64,000 nt of DNA from Luscinia megarhynchos (GCA_034336665.1 CM067566.1:29914330-29978329); one strand, 5' to 3'; shown: positions 38,801 to 53,570, counted from the stretch's first letter. The notes: generated by a model from the letters alone, not told the origin. Numbers and translations: made by a program.

Positions 38801-40433
38801 CCCTCTTAAGGTGCTTCACTGAAGCCAGGCTCTTCATATTTGATGTGAGACAGGGGAGGGCTGGAGGTTTCCATCAAGATTGTTTTTTACATGGTTTTTG
38901 GTGCTTTCATTTCTTTCCTCTTTTCAATGGCAAGAAAGTGAACACATCACCTGTCATACCATCAGAACTCTTGAAACATGTTTTGGTGTAACAAAAAATA
39001 CTGACAAGTATTCTAAGAGAAAGCTTCTACCAAAACCATCAGCTTTACAAAATCATAGTTAACCAAAATGGTCTTGTAATGGAAAGCCTCAAACAAAACT
39101 TTACTGTAGGTGGCACTACTGGCTGTGTCTATTAAAAAAAAAAAAAGAAAAAGGTATGGAAAATCTTTCAAAGGGCCTCATCCAACAAATCTAGCAAGTA
39201 CATTTCAAATTCTATGGAGCATTCTAAAGAGTAAGGATATACAGCTGCATATTTTTTTAAAGTGTGTGCTTTAATTCTACATCCCATACTTGCAAAAGGA
39301 ACTGAATTACCTTGTTATCACTAAGAATATAAAATATATATAAAACAATGTGCATTGATATCTATACAAAATCCATTAGAATTCAGCACCTGATCAGAAT
39401 TAGATGAATCCTTCATATATTTAGTTCCTAAAAATTTTGATCCTTGCTGCTCAGTTTAAATCATCAATTTCAGACTGAAAAAATTCTAAAAAAATTTCAT
39501 AGTTAATGGTCTTATATTCAAGTGGGGTTTTTTTATATATGTAATAATTACAGAATGAAAAAAGTGACAAAAAGTGATGAAAATACAAAGTTAAAAGGGA
39601 TTCACTTAGCTCCTTAGTTTGTTTGAGAATCTTAATCCTATTGTGTGTTGGGTTTGGTTTTTCATCTAAACTATTTCTAATGTAATGCAAAAAATGTACA
39701 GGAATAACTTTATCAAATTTTGTATTGGATCCATATTTTCAGCAAGTGGCAATATTACTATTTTGTAGCATTATTTCGTGCTGGCATCTGCTTCTGCTTT
39801 GTAAAGCTACATATTGACAAAAAATAAACAATGTCTGGTATGCAAAATGTAGCTTGCTGCCTGATTTTTAGCAAAGAAGTGAGCAGACTTATTCTTTTCA
39901 AGCTTTACTAGATGGAAAAAAAATCAGGACAACCCAGGTCATACCATACTAAGACCTGTTCTAGATCAGTAAAGCCTTTTTTATTCAATTTAGTCCCATG
40001 TTAGAAATAATCCTCACATTTTATATTATGCATTTCTAATTTCAAAGCTCATGCCATATAATTATTCTGTATAATCAAACCTAACTGCCTGTTTTCTACA
40101 CCAAGCTAGTGAACAAATATCTGTCAGTAAATAGTAGTATTTAACTACTTATTTGAGAAATGCTCAGACCCATAATTTTAGGAATTTGATAAATTTCTGT
40201 AATTACAGCATTTAATTGTATGTATATGTCATTAGCATTTATGAGCAAGATCAAAAGAAAAATACACGTCAAGCAACAAAAGGGAACCCTGGAAGAGAAT
40301 GGCATGTTCTGACAAATTACTCTTTAGTTTTTGACCAGAATGCCAAGTCTATTCTACTTCTAGCTTGATTCTAAATAAGAGTATGCTCACAGAATCTCCA
40401 CTTTCCAGGCAACAATCTTCTATCTCATTTGAT
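35881..40433. other. Unique AT-rich non-coding DNA
   Basis: About 4.5 kb of unique AT-rich sequence with A-runs (near 36846 and 39136) and only short open frames without domains. Nothing else is recognisable. Confidence 0.55.
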
Positions 40434-40459
40434 ATTTTATTTTATTTTATTTTATTTTT
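40434..40459. repeat. (ATTTT)n microsatellite
   Basis: Five ATTTT units in tandem. It lies inside the 146-codon open frame 40365-40805, which is one reason to distrust that frame. Confidence 0.9.
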
Positions 40460-43400
40460 CAAAATCAATCAATACCCAGAAATGCCTAAGCATTATTTGA
40501 GCTCCTGCAGTGGGATTTTCATGGGATTCCATATCTTTGTTTTTTTTGTTTTTAACTACCATGATGGGAAATTATTACAGCTCCTTCTATATTCTATTTT
40601 GAGACTGCTATATAATAATAAAAAGTTATTCTGTTTAAAGATACAGAAAATCAGTTTTGAGATACATATATATAAAACATTTCTTAAGTACTCAATTTTT
40701 AAAATCCAGAAAATAATGCCATCATACATTACAGAATTTCCAAAAGACAGAGAAATAAATTTTTGGGCTAAAAAGGATCATATTTTATTTCAAATTTCAG
40801 GATAAGGAGAGTCTGGTTTTCTTAATGATTTGTATTTTTAAATAATAGCTATTAAACATTATATATATCTTGTCTGATTTTCTAAATGGCTTAAGAATTC
40901 TTAGCCTACATACAGATTTGGACACACTGCAAGAAGATGTGTAAAAAAGCTGAGAGATGATTTGGAAAGTTTTAACAAATTCAGTGGACACAGTCATTTG
41001 CCAAAGAACATCTGTTGGTGTTTTTAGAATCCATATGTGAAAAAAAGAAGCAAGGAAAACAATTGGAAAAAAACTGTTAAAACCCCAAACAAAACCTGGT
41101 TTCTGTTATGTTAATGTTTCATAGTCCAGCTTGGAACTTGACACATTCCTTTTCTACAGCAGGCATTTTCTACAGAAAAAAAAAGTTTTTCTAGTTAAAA
41201 TTCACATAGTAACAACATTGCTAATTAACAGTCAGACACATCCTCTCTTTTCAACATGGTTTTAATATTTTTTTTTTAATAAGTGAACTTCATTTAAGAA
41301 AACTGGTGGTATTCCATCTTTCAACAGGAAAAAAACCCAGTTTATATTAATTATTCAAGTAACTAGTATTTTGCTTTGGTCAGAGATCTAAATTCCTTTA
41401 GATTTCTTCCAATAGTTCCAAAAATTAAAATTCTACTTGAAGCCTTGATACAACCTAGAGCATACACATATGAGGTAGCTACTTTCTCTCAGTATTTTGA
41501 GTACAGGGGTATTGCAGAGCCCCTTGCATCCTGCAGATAACCTGTCCCTTGCTACAGTCCAGAGGGATGCTTATGCTTGGTTTTCCAAAGTGCCAGGGAG
41601 GTGAAGAGATGTGGGTAGGTGGGTCTGAGGGACAAAATGTCTGTTGAGGAGACAGGGCATGAGGTGCTGCAATGCTTCAGAATCTGATCTTCCCTGTGGG
41701 AATCTTCACCCTCTTCTCACTGAGACTTTTAATTTGCACCAGTGTGAAATGGGTATGTCATAGGTACAGAACTTAGATACAGAAATACTCTGAAGGAATA
41801 TTTGCTCCTTATCTTTTCCCTATGGAGAATATGAATTACAGTACTGTTAATGTATAGAATGTTTATATACATTATAAACTTGAATCTGTGCTTTGTAATG
41901 GATTTATGCCCAGTAGTGTCTTCTCTTGCACAGATAGAGCAATATTTAATATTTACTCTTTTTAGGAGGCAATGTGAAGTTATCAATTATTTATCAGTGG
42001 AATAAGAATTACAAGAACTGTCCTTTCAACAAATACATTATCTAGCTAGCTTAAAACATCCTAATTTTTCTGATTAGTTTTATTAGTACATAGCACAAAA
42101 GTCATGCTGGAGGATACCACGTGGTGTGGCTCAGCACAAAGGTAGAAAAGTCAAGGTCTGTTACAGCAACCTACTCCACAAATCGGATAGTGGACCATTG
42201 GGGAAGTTTTAAAATGTTTTTGTAAAGAACACCCAGAAATTAATTCACAGGAATGTCTTGGTTCAAGTTTATAATCTGTTTATGTTAATTTTACAACATG
42301 TGAATTTGATGATATCTGTAGCATATAGGAAAAGTTTGCAGAAAAATTATGCTGAGAGTGTTATAAGGAGACATCTGTCTAGGCAAAGTATAATTAAAAA
42401 AATTATTTGAATCAATGATCCTAGATTCTGTTCCAATATTCAAACACTTTTTACATCTATGGGATTAGTTTTTCACAGAATTAATCCTTTGTTTTACCAA
42501 AATGTAATCTCCAGATACCCCCCAAACTTTCTGCTTCATGCATGTTTCTCTTCCTGCCTTTAATACATCACAGCTAGAGTTCCTCTCAGGTGTGCTGAGC
42601 TTCCATGGTGTCAGAAAGAGCTTGAAGTATGCTCATGTCAGCATATTTTCTAGGAAAGACAATAGTCATAGGCTCACTTTTTTGTGTCACTTTTTGTATC
42701 TCTTTGTCTGGCTTTGCAGTAAGGAATTCCTCATATTTTCCTGCATGAGTATTGCTGTTATAAAATATCTTCATTTCTTCCTGAAACAAACAGTACAAGT
42801 AGGTAAAATTAATCTGCTTTGTGCTCTCTTTTATTCAGGAGTGTCAAACATACTAGACATTATCTGCTGCCTTTTGTGTTCATAAGATTGTGTATATAGC
42901 TGAATACCCTTTTCCTTTTTCTAGAAAGGACATCACAGAGCAGTAATGGATTATGAATCTGATAACATTTTTGAAAGAGGTATTTTACCTCAGTGAACCA
43001 GAATACTGGAAGATGTATAATAATGTGCAAGTGCATTCTCTGGCAAACTGCTAAATTTGGGACCATCATGATGAGGAGTCTCATTCAGATACCATTGTAT
43101 GGGAGCAGAAACTAAATTAGGGAAAGTACAATGCTGAAGGTCAGATGATGAGTGAAATTTGTACATCTGACTATTTGTTAAGACTTGAATTTCAAGTGAA
43201 TTCCAGTGAGTAACTTCTTAAATTTTTATTGAATTTTAACACTGTCAATAAAGTATGTGAACTCTACAGTTTAAAAGCTATAAAATTGAGATTTATAACC
43301 AACATTTTGTATAATTCCTGTCTTCTTAATATGAATTGCTGGGATAGTCATTCTCAGTATAAAACCTTTAACTAATTTTCAGAAGTGAACAACAAAGAAT

Positions 43401-46007
43401 TTTGTACTATCACAAAAAGGTTTGTCTTTAAGTAAGATACCTAGAATTGGTACAAGCAGTAGATAAACTCTGACCACATACCAGGGAGGTCCACAGTCCC
43501 AGATAGGATCACAACAGGAAGTTTGTGATTAATGATCTAGGGTAATTTAGAGCCAAGTTTGTTACAAACTCAATAAACCTAAAAGCCTTAAGGGGGCATC
43601 TTATCTAAGACTGATAAAATCGAGAAGAAACATTGGCAGACCAACGGCATGAAGCTTTAAAAAAACACCATGAATGAGGAAAACTGTGTGGCAATACTTA
43701 GATTATACTTCTGTAATAATCTTCTGTATTACTTCCGTAATAATCCAAAATAGCTTTGCAGAGCAGGGAATGCTGTGAGGAAATATAGTCTGAGGGGACA
43801 ACAGAAAATATGTTACACGTATTGAAATATTAGTGTTGATATTCAACATTCTCTTCGAAATTTAGTTGATTTGTCACATGTGTAAGAAAATTGGATTTAA
43901 AAAAAAAAAAAAGAAGAAGGCTATACCCAACATAAAGCCTAAATCAGGAGCCAATGCAAACCTCTTTGACTTTAAGCAGCAATTATTCCCTTTGGTACTA
44001 TGAAATTATTTCAATAAGTCACTTCTGGAAATTCACAGGGTGAGCTGAAGTCAAATCTAAGTTGGAACATTGAATATCTTGGCTGTAGGACCTGTTGGAC
44101 CACTAATCTATTCATTTTTCTGAGAGCTCACAGTATTAGCTTTTCTAAAGAAAATATACCATCACTGAGGGAATCAAACTGTTTAAATCAATTCTGCTAA
44201 CAGCCAGGTTTGCTTTCCAAAATAATTGCTGCATTTAAAAAATATTTTCCATTTTTTTTCTATTTATCTCAAATCATGATAATGTTTGAAATATGATATG
44301 GAGAAGTAGAGAATTTTACACTATTACACAGTGGATTTTTTTCTACACCAATAGACTTTCAAAATCCTCATATTTCACTATATCATGCACCTTCCACTTG
44401 TGTAATTTGCACTTTAGTAGGAGTGCTTTCTCACCCTTCAGCCCCTGCTTGGTTGAAGTCAATACCCTGCTAAATTAAATCCCAAGAAGCACCCTGGCTG
44501 TTGAATTTTATCTGCATCATGTTTGGTATGTTAGCAAAGTAAGAGTTCTGCATTCAATACAATCAAATGTTCCTCATATTACCCACAAATCCTACAGTAA
44601 AGGATTAGATGTTATCCACTTATCTTTACTGGATCAAGGTTTTCTTACAGTTCTGGAAATCAAGTGGGAGAATGCAACTGAAAAATGACTGAAAAATAAC
44701 TATCAGCTATTGTCACTTAAATAACACAAAGCTGTTTTCCTATAAAGTACAAGTTAGAGTTTGTTATATGCAGAAAGAATCTCTTCTACCTTCCTATCCT
44801 TTCGTGTGTTTTCTGTGTAAAAGTTTCAAGCTTGCTCTGTTAATGCACCAATTGATAACCGAGGTAACACAGCTTTTCTTATTCAGATTCAAACTGCATA
44901 GGGTGTTGCACGAGATACTGGAAGTGAGCACAGATTTTAGGAACAGAATTGCCTTCTACAGTGCACTAGACTGGAAATGAATAGTGCCAGAATTGGAACC
45001 AAAAGCACCTGCAGACCTGCTTTATTACACCTGTACTTCAGCACCCATCCTTCAGTTCCTTAAATTGCTCCTTGGTGCATGTCTGAGCCTCAGCATCTGA
45101 TGGAAACCTTCCTGCATCTAAGAGCAGGATACAAGCATTGTGTCAGTCCTAGAAATGTTTACAGCTGGAGTGCCATTCTGCCCTCATTTTACTGATTTAT
45201 ACTAAGTGTTAATCTTTTCCTGCTGCAAGGAAATCGTGTGAAGAAAGAGCCCCTGCTTCCCTATTAGGAGATAGTCTTGGCTAATGGAGCAGCATATTAG
45301 ACATTTTTTTAGACAATTTATAAAACTCCTTAAAGCTTATTTGTGGGAAAAACTCACTCTTTTTTAGCCTGCACACTAAAACCCAGTCATTGTAACTGAG
45401 ATGTAGTCATACTGTCCTGCCTTAAGACAGGAAAGCTTTTTCCTTTTTTCCTTAAAATCTAATCAGTACTGCTGTGGTATGAGAATGCCCTGCAGCTGAC
45501 CACAGCTCCCTCACAGCTGCTGAAGTAGCAAACCACTTGTAATGTGAAACTTTGCTATCTGTATCAGCAGAATAGAAAAAGACTGATGCTTGAAATCTAA
45601 CAACTGAGACCCAGACACCATAAAGAAATTAAAGAAGTTCTTAGACTAATGTTTTTAAAGCATCAAGGGGAAATAACACTCCTGTCAGCACTTTGAAAAC
45701 AAGTTCCTGATTCCCTTTGTCTATCTTGAAAAATTTACTGTGACTGAACTGGTTACCTGAAGACATGCCCAGACACCTAATACTTTGTAAAATGTTGGTT
45801 TTTAGCTTGCCAATGTAGCAGAAGATTAATATGCAAATTCCCAGTGACAACTAGACATAGTAGACTTTCAAAACCACACAGAAATGTGCTTCCTGTACTG
45901 TTCAGAGATAAAGTTCCCTACATAATTAATCATGAAAGGATTTTTCACTATAGACAAGACACTAATGTGGAAAGGAAGGAAAGGAAGATTTGTCTGTCTT
46001 TTTATGT
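40460..46007. other. Unique AT-rich non-coding DNA
   Basis: About 5.5 kb of unique sequence. A slightly G+C-richer patch at about 41480-41720 holds no recognisable gene. Small local duplications occur at 43711-43745, and a (GGAAA)-like purine stretch lies at 45969-45987. Open frames reach 115 codons (42538-42885) with no domain. Confidence 0.5.
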
Positions 46008-46015
46008 CTTTTTCC

Positions 46016-46032
46016 TTTTTTTTTTTTTTTTT
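46016..46032. repeat. Poly(T) run
   Basis: Seventeen consecutive T. I see no retroposed sequence attached on either side, so this is treated as a simple homopolymer and not as the tail of a SINE or processed pseudogene. Confidence 0.9.
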
Positions 46033-46920
46033 AAACCTTGAACAGAGCAGTAAAATTCAGGGCTAAAGAGAAAAACAGAATTATATTAAAGAATGGCTCA
46101 GAACTAAAGTGTGTATTATCAAGTGTGCATATCAATACAAAAATTAAAAATGCATAAAGTTCCAATATTAATGCAAACACTAAATATCCTAAGAGTGTAG
46201 ATAGATATTATAGTAGATAATGGCACTGTAAAGAGGATAATGTCTATAAACCAGAGTTTTTGTAATACCAGTAGACCCTGGTTACAAGTCACCTGAACGA
46301 AAAAGAAGGCTTCTTCCAGTGAATACCCAAAAAGTTGTTCAGCTCATTCTGAATATTGTCCATAGCAAAGTACATGCTTTCTGTCATTTTTAAAACAAAT
46401 ATGAGAGTTCAAGGACCAGCGTATATTATTGATGTTACCTCTTAGCCCACAAAATGCTCCATCAAGCACTAAAGGAAGAGGAGAAAAGAATAAAACTAAT
46501 ACTATTTTAATAATCAGCAACACTTTTCAGCCCCTTTTCTGTCTTGCAATCCAAGTCCTACTGTTCTTAGGCTGCAATTAACTCTATTTCCTTATTTTTC
46601 CTGGTTCTTCTGATGAATGTGTCTCTCTGTGGGAGTAGCATTAATGATTATCTGCTGAATGACTTCTCTTCCTCAAGTATTCATTCAGCAGTTCTACTCC
46701 ACTCACCATATATAAATGATATTTCCAACAAAAGAAAACAAGATAACTAAAAAATGAAGATGGTTTAGCTATCCTTAGATAACCCTGATATTAATGTTAC
46801 ATGAATCTTTAAACAAAAAATAGAGATGCTGCCTGAAATGACAGGTAACTAATTCAACTAAAAGTTAAGTCACATCGCAAAAGATTATCTTGTATTTTTA
46901 TTCTCTTGTGTTTTTTTCCA
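46033..46920. other. Unique AT-rich non-coding DNA
   Basis: Unique AT-rich sequence between two T-rich simple repeats. I see no gene, RNA or interspersed repeat in it. Confidence 0.5.
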
Positions 46921-46967
46921 TTTGTTTGTTTGTTTTGTTGCTTCTTTGTTTGTTTTGGTTTGTTTTT
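46921..46967. repeat. Degenerate (TTTG)n microsatellite
   Basis: Repeated tttg units with substitutions over about 47 bases, continuing a T-rich stretch upstream. Confidence 0.85.
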
Positions 46968-49900
46968 AATTATTATTGGGACTTTTAAGGAAAAAATTGC
47001 TCACCTCTTCTTTTTCAGAAAGAATAATTATTAAGTTATACCAGAATTTCCAATGTGGTAAATATTCAAAGAAGAAATTTTTAACTAAAGAACTCTACGA
47101 AAAATATGGAGCAATACAGAGAGTATTGCAATTTATGTATAACTTACTTTGACAATGTTGGCAGAACAACTTGAGTTTTCACCTCAGAATCAAATTTGTG
47201 TGTTCTCCCTTGACTTTACAGGAGCAAAAGTTAATATAAAGATCTTATCAGGTAAGGGAAAGAGGAAATTTGGCTACTGAATCTGAAAAATTCTATTAAG
47301 TGTAAGGTGATTATACAAATTTTATCAAAGTACCTTATTCTTTGATATATTATTTCTGAGTGTTTAGAAGAGTTCTGCCTTTGCTCTTCTGTTTGCCCAT
47401 GAAGGTATAAAAAATATAGCACCAAAGATTATTTTTACAGTAAGAGGCTATGGAGGGATCAACATTTCAATAATTCTTGTTAAAAGGACAGGGTTGACAG
47501 TATGAAAAGAAATTTTTCAAGCTGAATTCATACATTCATCCATTTTTTAGTTGGATTCATCAATAGCTTATTTGGGGAAATGAGGTATGAAATTGTTCTC
47601 CTCTGTTTTTTTCCAAGCTCCTTAAAGGTGTGATAAAACTAAGTTTAAAGGAAAGAGGCTAGTATTTGTTTGGATTTTGTAAGAATATATCAACTATAAA
47701 ATTATCTTTAAAGAGAGTGTCTGAAAGCACTGCTCTTAAGCATTCAAACTACTGACACTTAAACATAAATCTTCCACACTTGATATAAAATTTTATACTG
47801 TAGATTCTCTTTCTTGATATGTACTGAAGTAGTTATTCAACAATACCTTCTCTGTGCTGAATATTCTTTAAAGAATATTAACTAATTTTTACACTTAATG
47901 AATATTTTTATGTGATGTAGCTAATCCCCATTAATTGTGTATTTTTAAAATTACACTTTCAGAAAAGCAGAAATGAGATAAATTTTCTGATGATTGGGTA
48001 AAAGCACATTTGCTTGAAAAAAAATTATTTCCCTGTTGTGGAAATACATCTTTCTTTTTCTTCATTGTTTCTACAATGCTTGCTGTGTTATAAAATATTT
48101 GAGCCCAACTAATTTGCTGAAATATTTGAACAAGAATTTACCTTCTGCAGATCTGTGTCTACTCAGATCAGTCTAAAATACAGCTGGGTTCTGGATGCCA
48201 TTTATATCTTATTCATGTAGATATTATACATCCATATGTTTCTTAGTGGAAAAGTGAACTCTTAAAATTAGTTTAATATAATTTTCCTAAAGTAATATAG
48301 AAAGTGGTTTACAGATGAAAATTATTTTACTGGAAGGGAATGTGTTTGAGGTCACATCAGTCCCAGATGTTGGAACAACATAAGAGCTATGTGAAGTTGC
48401 AATGAAATTAACTATCTGGCTATGACTCAATGCCAGTAGTGTACCCTAATGCAGAAAACTCCCAGTTAGTACCATTTTATTCCCTTCACCTGCACCCACA
48501 TTCTGTGGTAACAGCAGATGCACAATTTCACTGGTTCCATATATTCAAGATCAGAACATATTGTGCAAATAAGTCACAGTGTACGTAAAGACTATGAAGA
48601 TTGTGCTAAAAGCAGTAAGCAGCTCCTAGTGCCTGTAGGAAAAGGTGATGGGTATCTTATCTTCCAACTCCAGACTTAGAGGACTAGACTTAGTGGGACT
48701 TAGGAACTCCATTAATCCTATATGGTAATGACTAATGAATTAAATGAACTGCTTTTTTGGAGCGTACTTTAGAGTAAAATTGGAAATAAAGAATTTTGTC
48801 CAGTCATTGCTCATTTACAATATCACTTCTACAGATTTCTACAATATCACTTATTCAGTGTTAATTCACTCTTAAGAATTGTAGCGTGCTTTTTTCCTTC
48901 ACCATTTATCCTCATCAGTGAGCATGTGATGGTTTGTGTATGGAATATAGGGAATGCTATTCAGTCCCACTGAAGCATGGGTGGATTTTTCTGAAGCTCC
49001 GCACTGTCTTGCATATGAAAAAAGAAATAAAAAAAAATTTAGTGACAATTTAATTTCTATACCACTACTCACAGAAAGGGAATTAAAGTTCATGACTAAA
49101 ATATATGTGTAGCTCTTGTTCCCTACACTCAGCAAAAATTAATACAGTCAGAAACATATGTACAAAATGATTGACTGAAGGAAGAGGGCGTATTGAGGAA
49201 ATTTCTAGCATTTAGCTTAGTGATATTAAAACTGAAGTGACAGCTAAAGTAATTGCTGTCAGTAAACCCAATGAGAAAGAAAGCGCTAGGGAGGAACCAA
49301 AAGAATATTGCTGGCATGATAACTAATGAATATAGATGACCATAAAAAATTAAGGATACCAATAGAAAGCTTAGATGTTTTTTGAGTGAATATGGTGTTG
49401 GTGCCTTTACACAGTGTTGAGTACACTTTTTTAATGAATAGTTACCCAGAATATTAGGCAATTTCATTCAGTCATCCAGGTAACTTTTTAGTTTTATTAC
49501 CCCATTTCCTATTAAAAATTTTTTGTCCACTGAAAGCAATGATTTTCTTGTGCTTTCCTTCCACTAGAAGAGTTTACATCAGAGGTCTGAAACTGGACAT
49601 TAGCACAACATTTGTATGTAAGCAGAGCATTGGCTTTGTATTAAAGAATACATTAGAACTCTTGAATATGGAGGAGGTCACCTCTCCGAGAGTTTAGAGA
49701 ATATAATCAATTCTAATGCACTAGGAAACTAAGTATGGTGTCTGCCAGGATCATTGTCCTTAATGTAATTTGATAATAATATATAAAGACCAGTTGTTCC
49801 TTCTGATCCTATGACTTGAACTGGCATTGACTTGGACTATGGCATTTATCCATTTAGTCCAAAGGAATTGCAATTCCCTTTGCCAGAGAAACCTCACTGA

Positions 49901-52900
49901 TTTATAATATCATATACAAACCAAACCTATTATTTAAAAAAATTTTCTTGCTCTCACTTCTGTTAATTTCCAGTTAAATATGCTGAATTACACATCCATG
50001 GATTCCTTAAATGCTATATCAGTCCGACAGTCATGCCTTTGATAGAAAAACTGTCATGTCAATTTTGAGAGGATTTTGTAGGCATTAAAATACATTCCTC
50101 TGCATCACCAATAAAATGTCTAAGGTTAAATTAATCAGTCCTGTAGATTTTACACCTACTTGATTTGAAGGCAGTGGTGTGCTTGCTCTCAGAATTCTCT
50201 ATTGACGACACAGTTTCAGTTTTGAAAATCAGGAAATAAAAGTTTATAGTTTGTAAAAATCCCTAGATTTCCTTTCTCGATTCCACATTCTCCCACTCTC
50301 TTAACACAGACTAAAAAGAAAAATCTGCTTTGTCTAATCCAGTTGCTTTAAAAGAAAAAAAACAGTATTTCCAAATTTGTCGATCTAGCAAAGTGCTTTT
50401 TGGTTTCTTTATCTGATCTGCCATTGTACTGTGAAATCTTCAGAAGATGATTTGGTCTATCTTGCTTTGTAAATAGGGTGCCCAGGCAGTGGTTCTGTTA
50501 TAAAACAGTAGTATCTGTTTTCAGTTGAACTTTGTGAAAAGCTTACCAGATGCTGCTTGTAGCACCAGTCTCTGCTCACACTTTGGCTACATGTGGCTAA
50601 CAAACCTTTTTCATGCAGATTGTAAATCTGGTATGTTCTACAGTTTCTAATACTATCTTTATAAAAATGATACATTTTTATGGGCTCATGAGCAGAGTGG
50701 AAGCATCTTAAGCTTTTGAAATGCTTAGCTATTCTTCTAATTCAGCTGGGATATGGGATACAACAGCTAATTGTGCCCCTACTTCTCTGCTGGTCAAGGT
50801 TAAGTTGCTTATCAGTGTTCTGTTTTCATGCCTTTCAGTTCACATTTTTTGCTGGGATAATAATATTCTTCTTTTGGAAGACTGAACAAGACTGCTTAAT
50901 TTATTTTGAATGTTTGCAGAAGAAAAAGAATTACCTTACTTTACTGTAAAAGTGCAGAATTGCTATTTCCTTTCATATGCTTCTCTTATTTATTCTTATG
51001 TTTGTAGAATTCTCCCTTACTTCAGTATATTGTGAAGTTATCTTGAAAATACTTGCTTCTTAAAACTTTATTCATTAGAACACCATTGATCAATAGCATT
51101 TAATTTAAGAAAGTGGCTTGAAGATTTTTCAAAAATGAGGCTTGTTTAGAAAATATCTTCAAAAATTCTTCTTGTTGCTAGCTGTATAATTTAGATGAGA
51201 ACTTAGATCTGGATTGTGTTCATAAGTGAGGATTTTTCAGTTTAAATAATTTTTTTTTCTTATGTGTATTTAGGCTTCTATTAGAACAGGAAACTTTTTT
51301 ACTTTATAAGCATAACAAAACCCTAAAAAGCCAGATTATAACACAACATTGCAGAAGGAAGAGGGTCAAAATAAGTCTCTCATGTGCACCTGAATTTACT
51401 GGCCTGTGGCACTGAAGTTGAAGCTAGAATGGAAATTGTATATTTTGAAAATAGTTCGGATTACTAAAGCTGTACTAATATTTAAGTTGTTTTGAAGTGT
51501 TCCCCTTGCAGCTTCAGAGTTCTTTTGCCAATGAGGGCATGAATATTCTGTTCTTAGTGTGCATACTGCAAAATCAGCCCTTCAGTAACTTGCCATTGAG
51601 GCAAAGAAGTTGATATGCAACCATCCCAAGTCATGAGTTTTCTGGAAAACCAATTTCATGCATGGTGGAGTTCTAATCCCAACACTGAATTTTGAGCCCT
51701 TTGCTTCTGTTTGTATCAGGAGTAATCTAGCTTCTGATTTCTATTGCAAGATTTGATGTTGCCTGACTAATTGGCAAAAAAATTTGGGGGGGGAAAAGTC
51801 AAATCTATCAACACTTTTGAGTAGTTCTTGATCAGGGTATTCTTTTCCAAAGCTTTATTAAAAGTTAAATTCTATATTGTATTTTAAGGTTTGGATTTGG
51901 AGACATATCTGAAATTAAACTTGATAGTAACAAGAAAAAAGCAACAGCACACTTACAATCATTTATGAAAGTAGCAATGGCAGGTTTCCAGCACAATGGG
52001 TATTAGAGCTGAATTGTTTCCATTTTCCCCAGAATTCCATTTGTGTGTCTTTTCAAGTTGGTCTCATCGAAGAAGGATGACCTAGATGGAAGCTACTTAC
52101 TGTGTAATAGACAGAAAACTGTAGAAGGGAATTGCTTTGAAAAGTCCCATGCACTGCTAGGTTTTTAATTAACTATATCTGTGCAAAGTTTGAGTGAAAG
52201 CAGTGATGCTCTAGTGGCGTGCATTTTCATCTTGCCTGGAAAAAAGGACCAGATTCTCTTGAAGAGAACAAGCTACCTTGGTACTTGACCTGTGAAATAT
52301 TATATCTTCAGAAGTTAACTTTTATTATAACTTTAAATAGAGAAAATTCATATTTTAGGCCATAAAAATAATTAATACCTCTAATGTTCTTGCAAGGTAA
52401 TAAATGTTTAAATCAAAGTTCTCTGTCTGCATTCTTTTCCTAGATTTCATTTGGATGTTATTAAATATCTTGGGAAATCTGCCACTGCCTACCCACCACC
52501 ACATTAGCAGATATTTTCTTTTTCACACCCTCTCATTAAAAAATAGACATTAACATTTTAATGTAGTGGCACCTTGGCACAGACAGAATCTTTCATCAAT
52601 GTTTTGTGTGTGTGTATCTGGGAGGGAGCTTGATCCTGGAGAATGTCTCAGCAGTTACTTCTTGATGACTTATGAATATTTTTAATGGATAAATCTTGTA
52701 TGAAGAGTTTGAGGCAACAGATGTGGAAGAAGAAGAATGCAAATTAGAAATATTAAGCAGTTTGCCTGAAACTAGCTGAACCCCTATATGCATACACCTT
52801 TATCTATTGGCATAGATTCCTCATTATTTTCTTCTGGTTCTGTTGGTGAGGGTGAGGTAAAAGATACAAATTCCATCAGCTTAGAATTAGGATTTATGCT

Positions 52901-53383
52901 AAGTAACTAGAAGTAGTGAGAAATATTTCTTTCCAGTTAAAAGAAGATCAGCAAGATAGTAGAGATGATCCATTTCTCTCACCCTCAGCAAATTTTTTCC
53001 CCTCAGCAAAACATGCCAATGAAGAATTTTTTGCAGGTGTTTTTTGGCTGGTATTTTTTTCTATTCTTCTGGCTGAAGCCTCCTGGTGCAAGGGTTCAGG
53101 ATTCCTTTAAGGAAGTCAGACACTGAGATCCAGAGCAGAACTTGACTTTAAACAATGTGTGATTTTAATATGCTAAACAACAAATTCCTTTGCCTGCACA
53201 AACTCTCTATTACTGCATTTTGGCTTGAGTCAGCACATTAGAAACAATGTCCAGGAAAAGGAATGTGTGTTGTGTCTAAAAGTATGCCCCAGAACATCAG
53301 TATAGGTGCTTATTCAATGTGGGGTTTGTACATCAAAAATATTTCACTGGGCTGTCCTAGTTTAACTTGAGTCAGTCCTGTGT
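46968..53383. other. Unique AT-rich non-coding DNA
   Basis: About 6.4 kb without recognisable genes or transposable elements. A short (TG)n tract lies at 52605-52615. The longest open frame is 112 codons on the minus strand (49129-49467); it is rich in Phe, Leu and Ser, as expected from AT-rich DNA, and has no domain. Confidence 0.55.
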
Positions 53384-53570
53384 CAACCACAGAATAAAAG
53401 AATGTCTGGGGTTGGGAAGCACTTCTGGAAATCATGTAGTCCAACCCTCCTGTTAATACAGACTCACCTACAGAAGGTTGCACAGAGTCACATACCAGTG
53501 AGTTTTAAATATCTCCACAGAAGGAAAAATCCATTACTTCTTTGGGCAGCCTGTCAATCCTTTGGAGACT
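53384..53570 (-). mobile_element. CR1 LINE fragment (3' end)
   Basis: Read on the plus strand, 'gaatgtctggggttgggaag', 'cacttctggaaatcatgtag', 'tccaaccctcc', 'aggttgcacagagtcacata' and 'tctttgggcagcctgtcaat' match, in order, a reverse-oriented avian CR1 3' region. About 190 bases are clear; the sequence after about 53570 is too diverged to assign. It is more decayed than the copy at 13.8 kb. The 102-codon open frame across it (53402-53710) is not a gene. Confidence 0.85.

Noticed and set aside
40365..40805. 146-codon open frame on the plus strand, the longest outside the retroviral block
   Set aside because: It runs through an ATTTT microsatellite, is dominated by Phe, Ile, Leu and Lys as expected of AT-rich non-coding DNA, and has no domain or splice structure.
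42120..42190. 'gtggctcagcac' resembling a tRNA/SINE A box
   Set aside because: No matching B box at the right distance and no cloverleaf can be drawn.
46016..46032. Poly(T) run as the tail of a retroposed gene or SINE on the minus strand
   Set aside because: The adjoining sequence shows no SINE or gene similarity and no flanking target-site duplication that I can see.
49129..49467. 112-codon minus-strand frame with hydrophobic stretches
   Set aside because: The hydrophobic look follows from T-rich codons in AT-rich DNA, and no signal peptide, domain or exon structure supports it.
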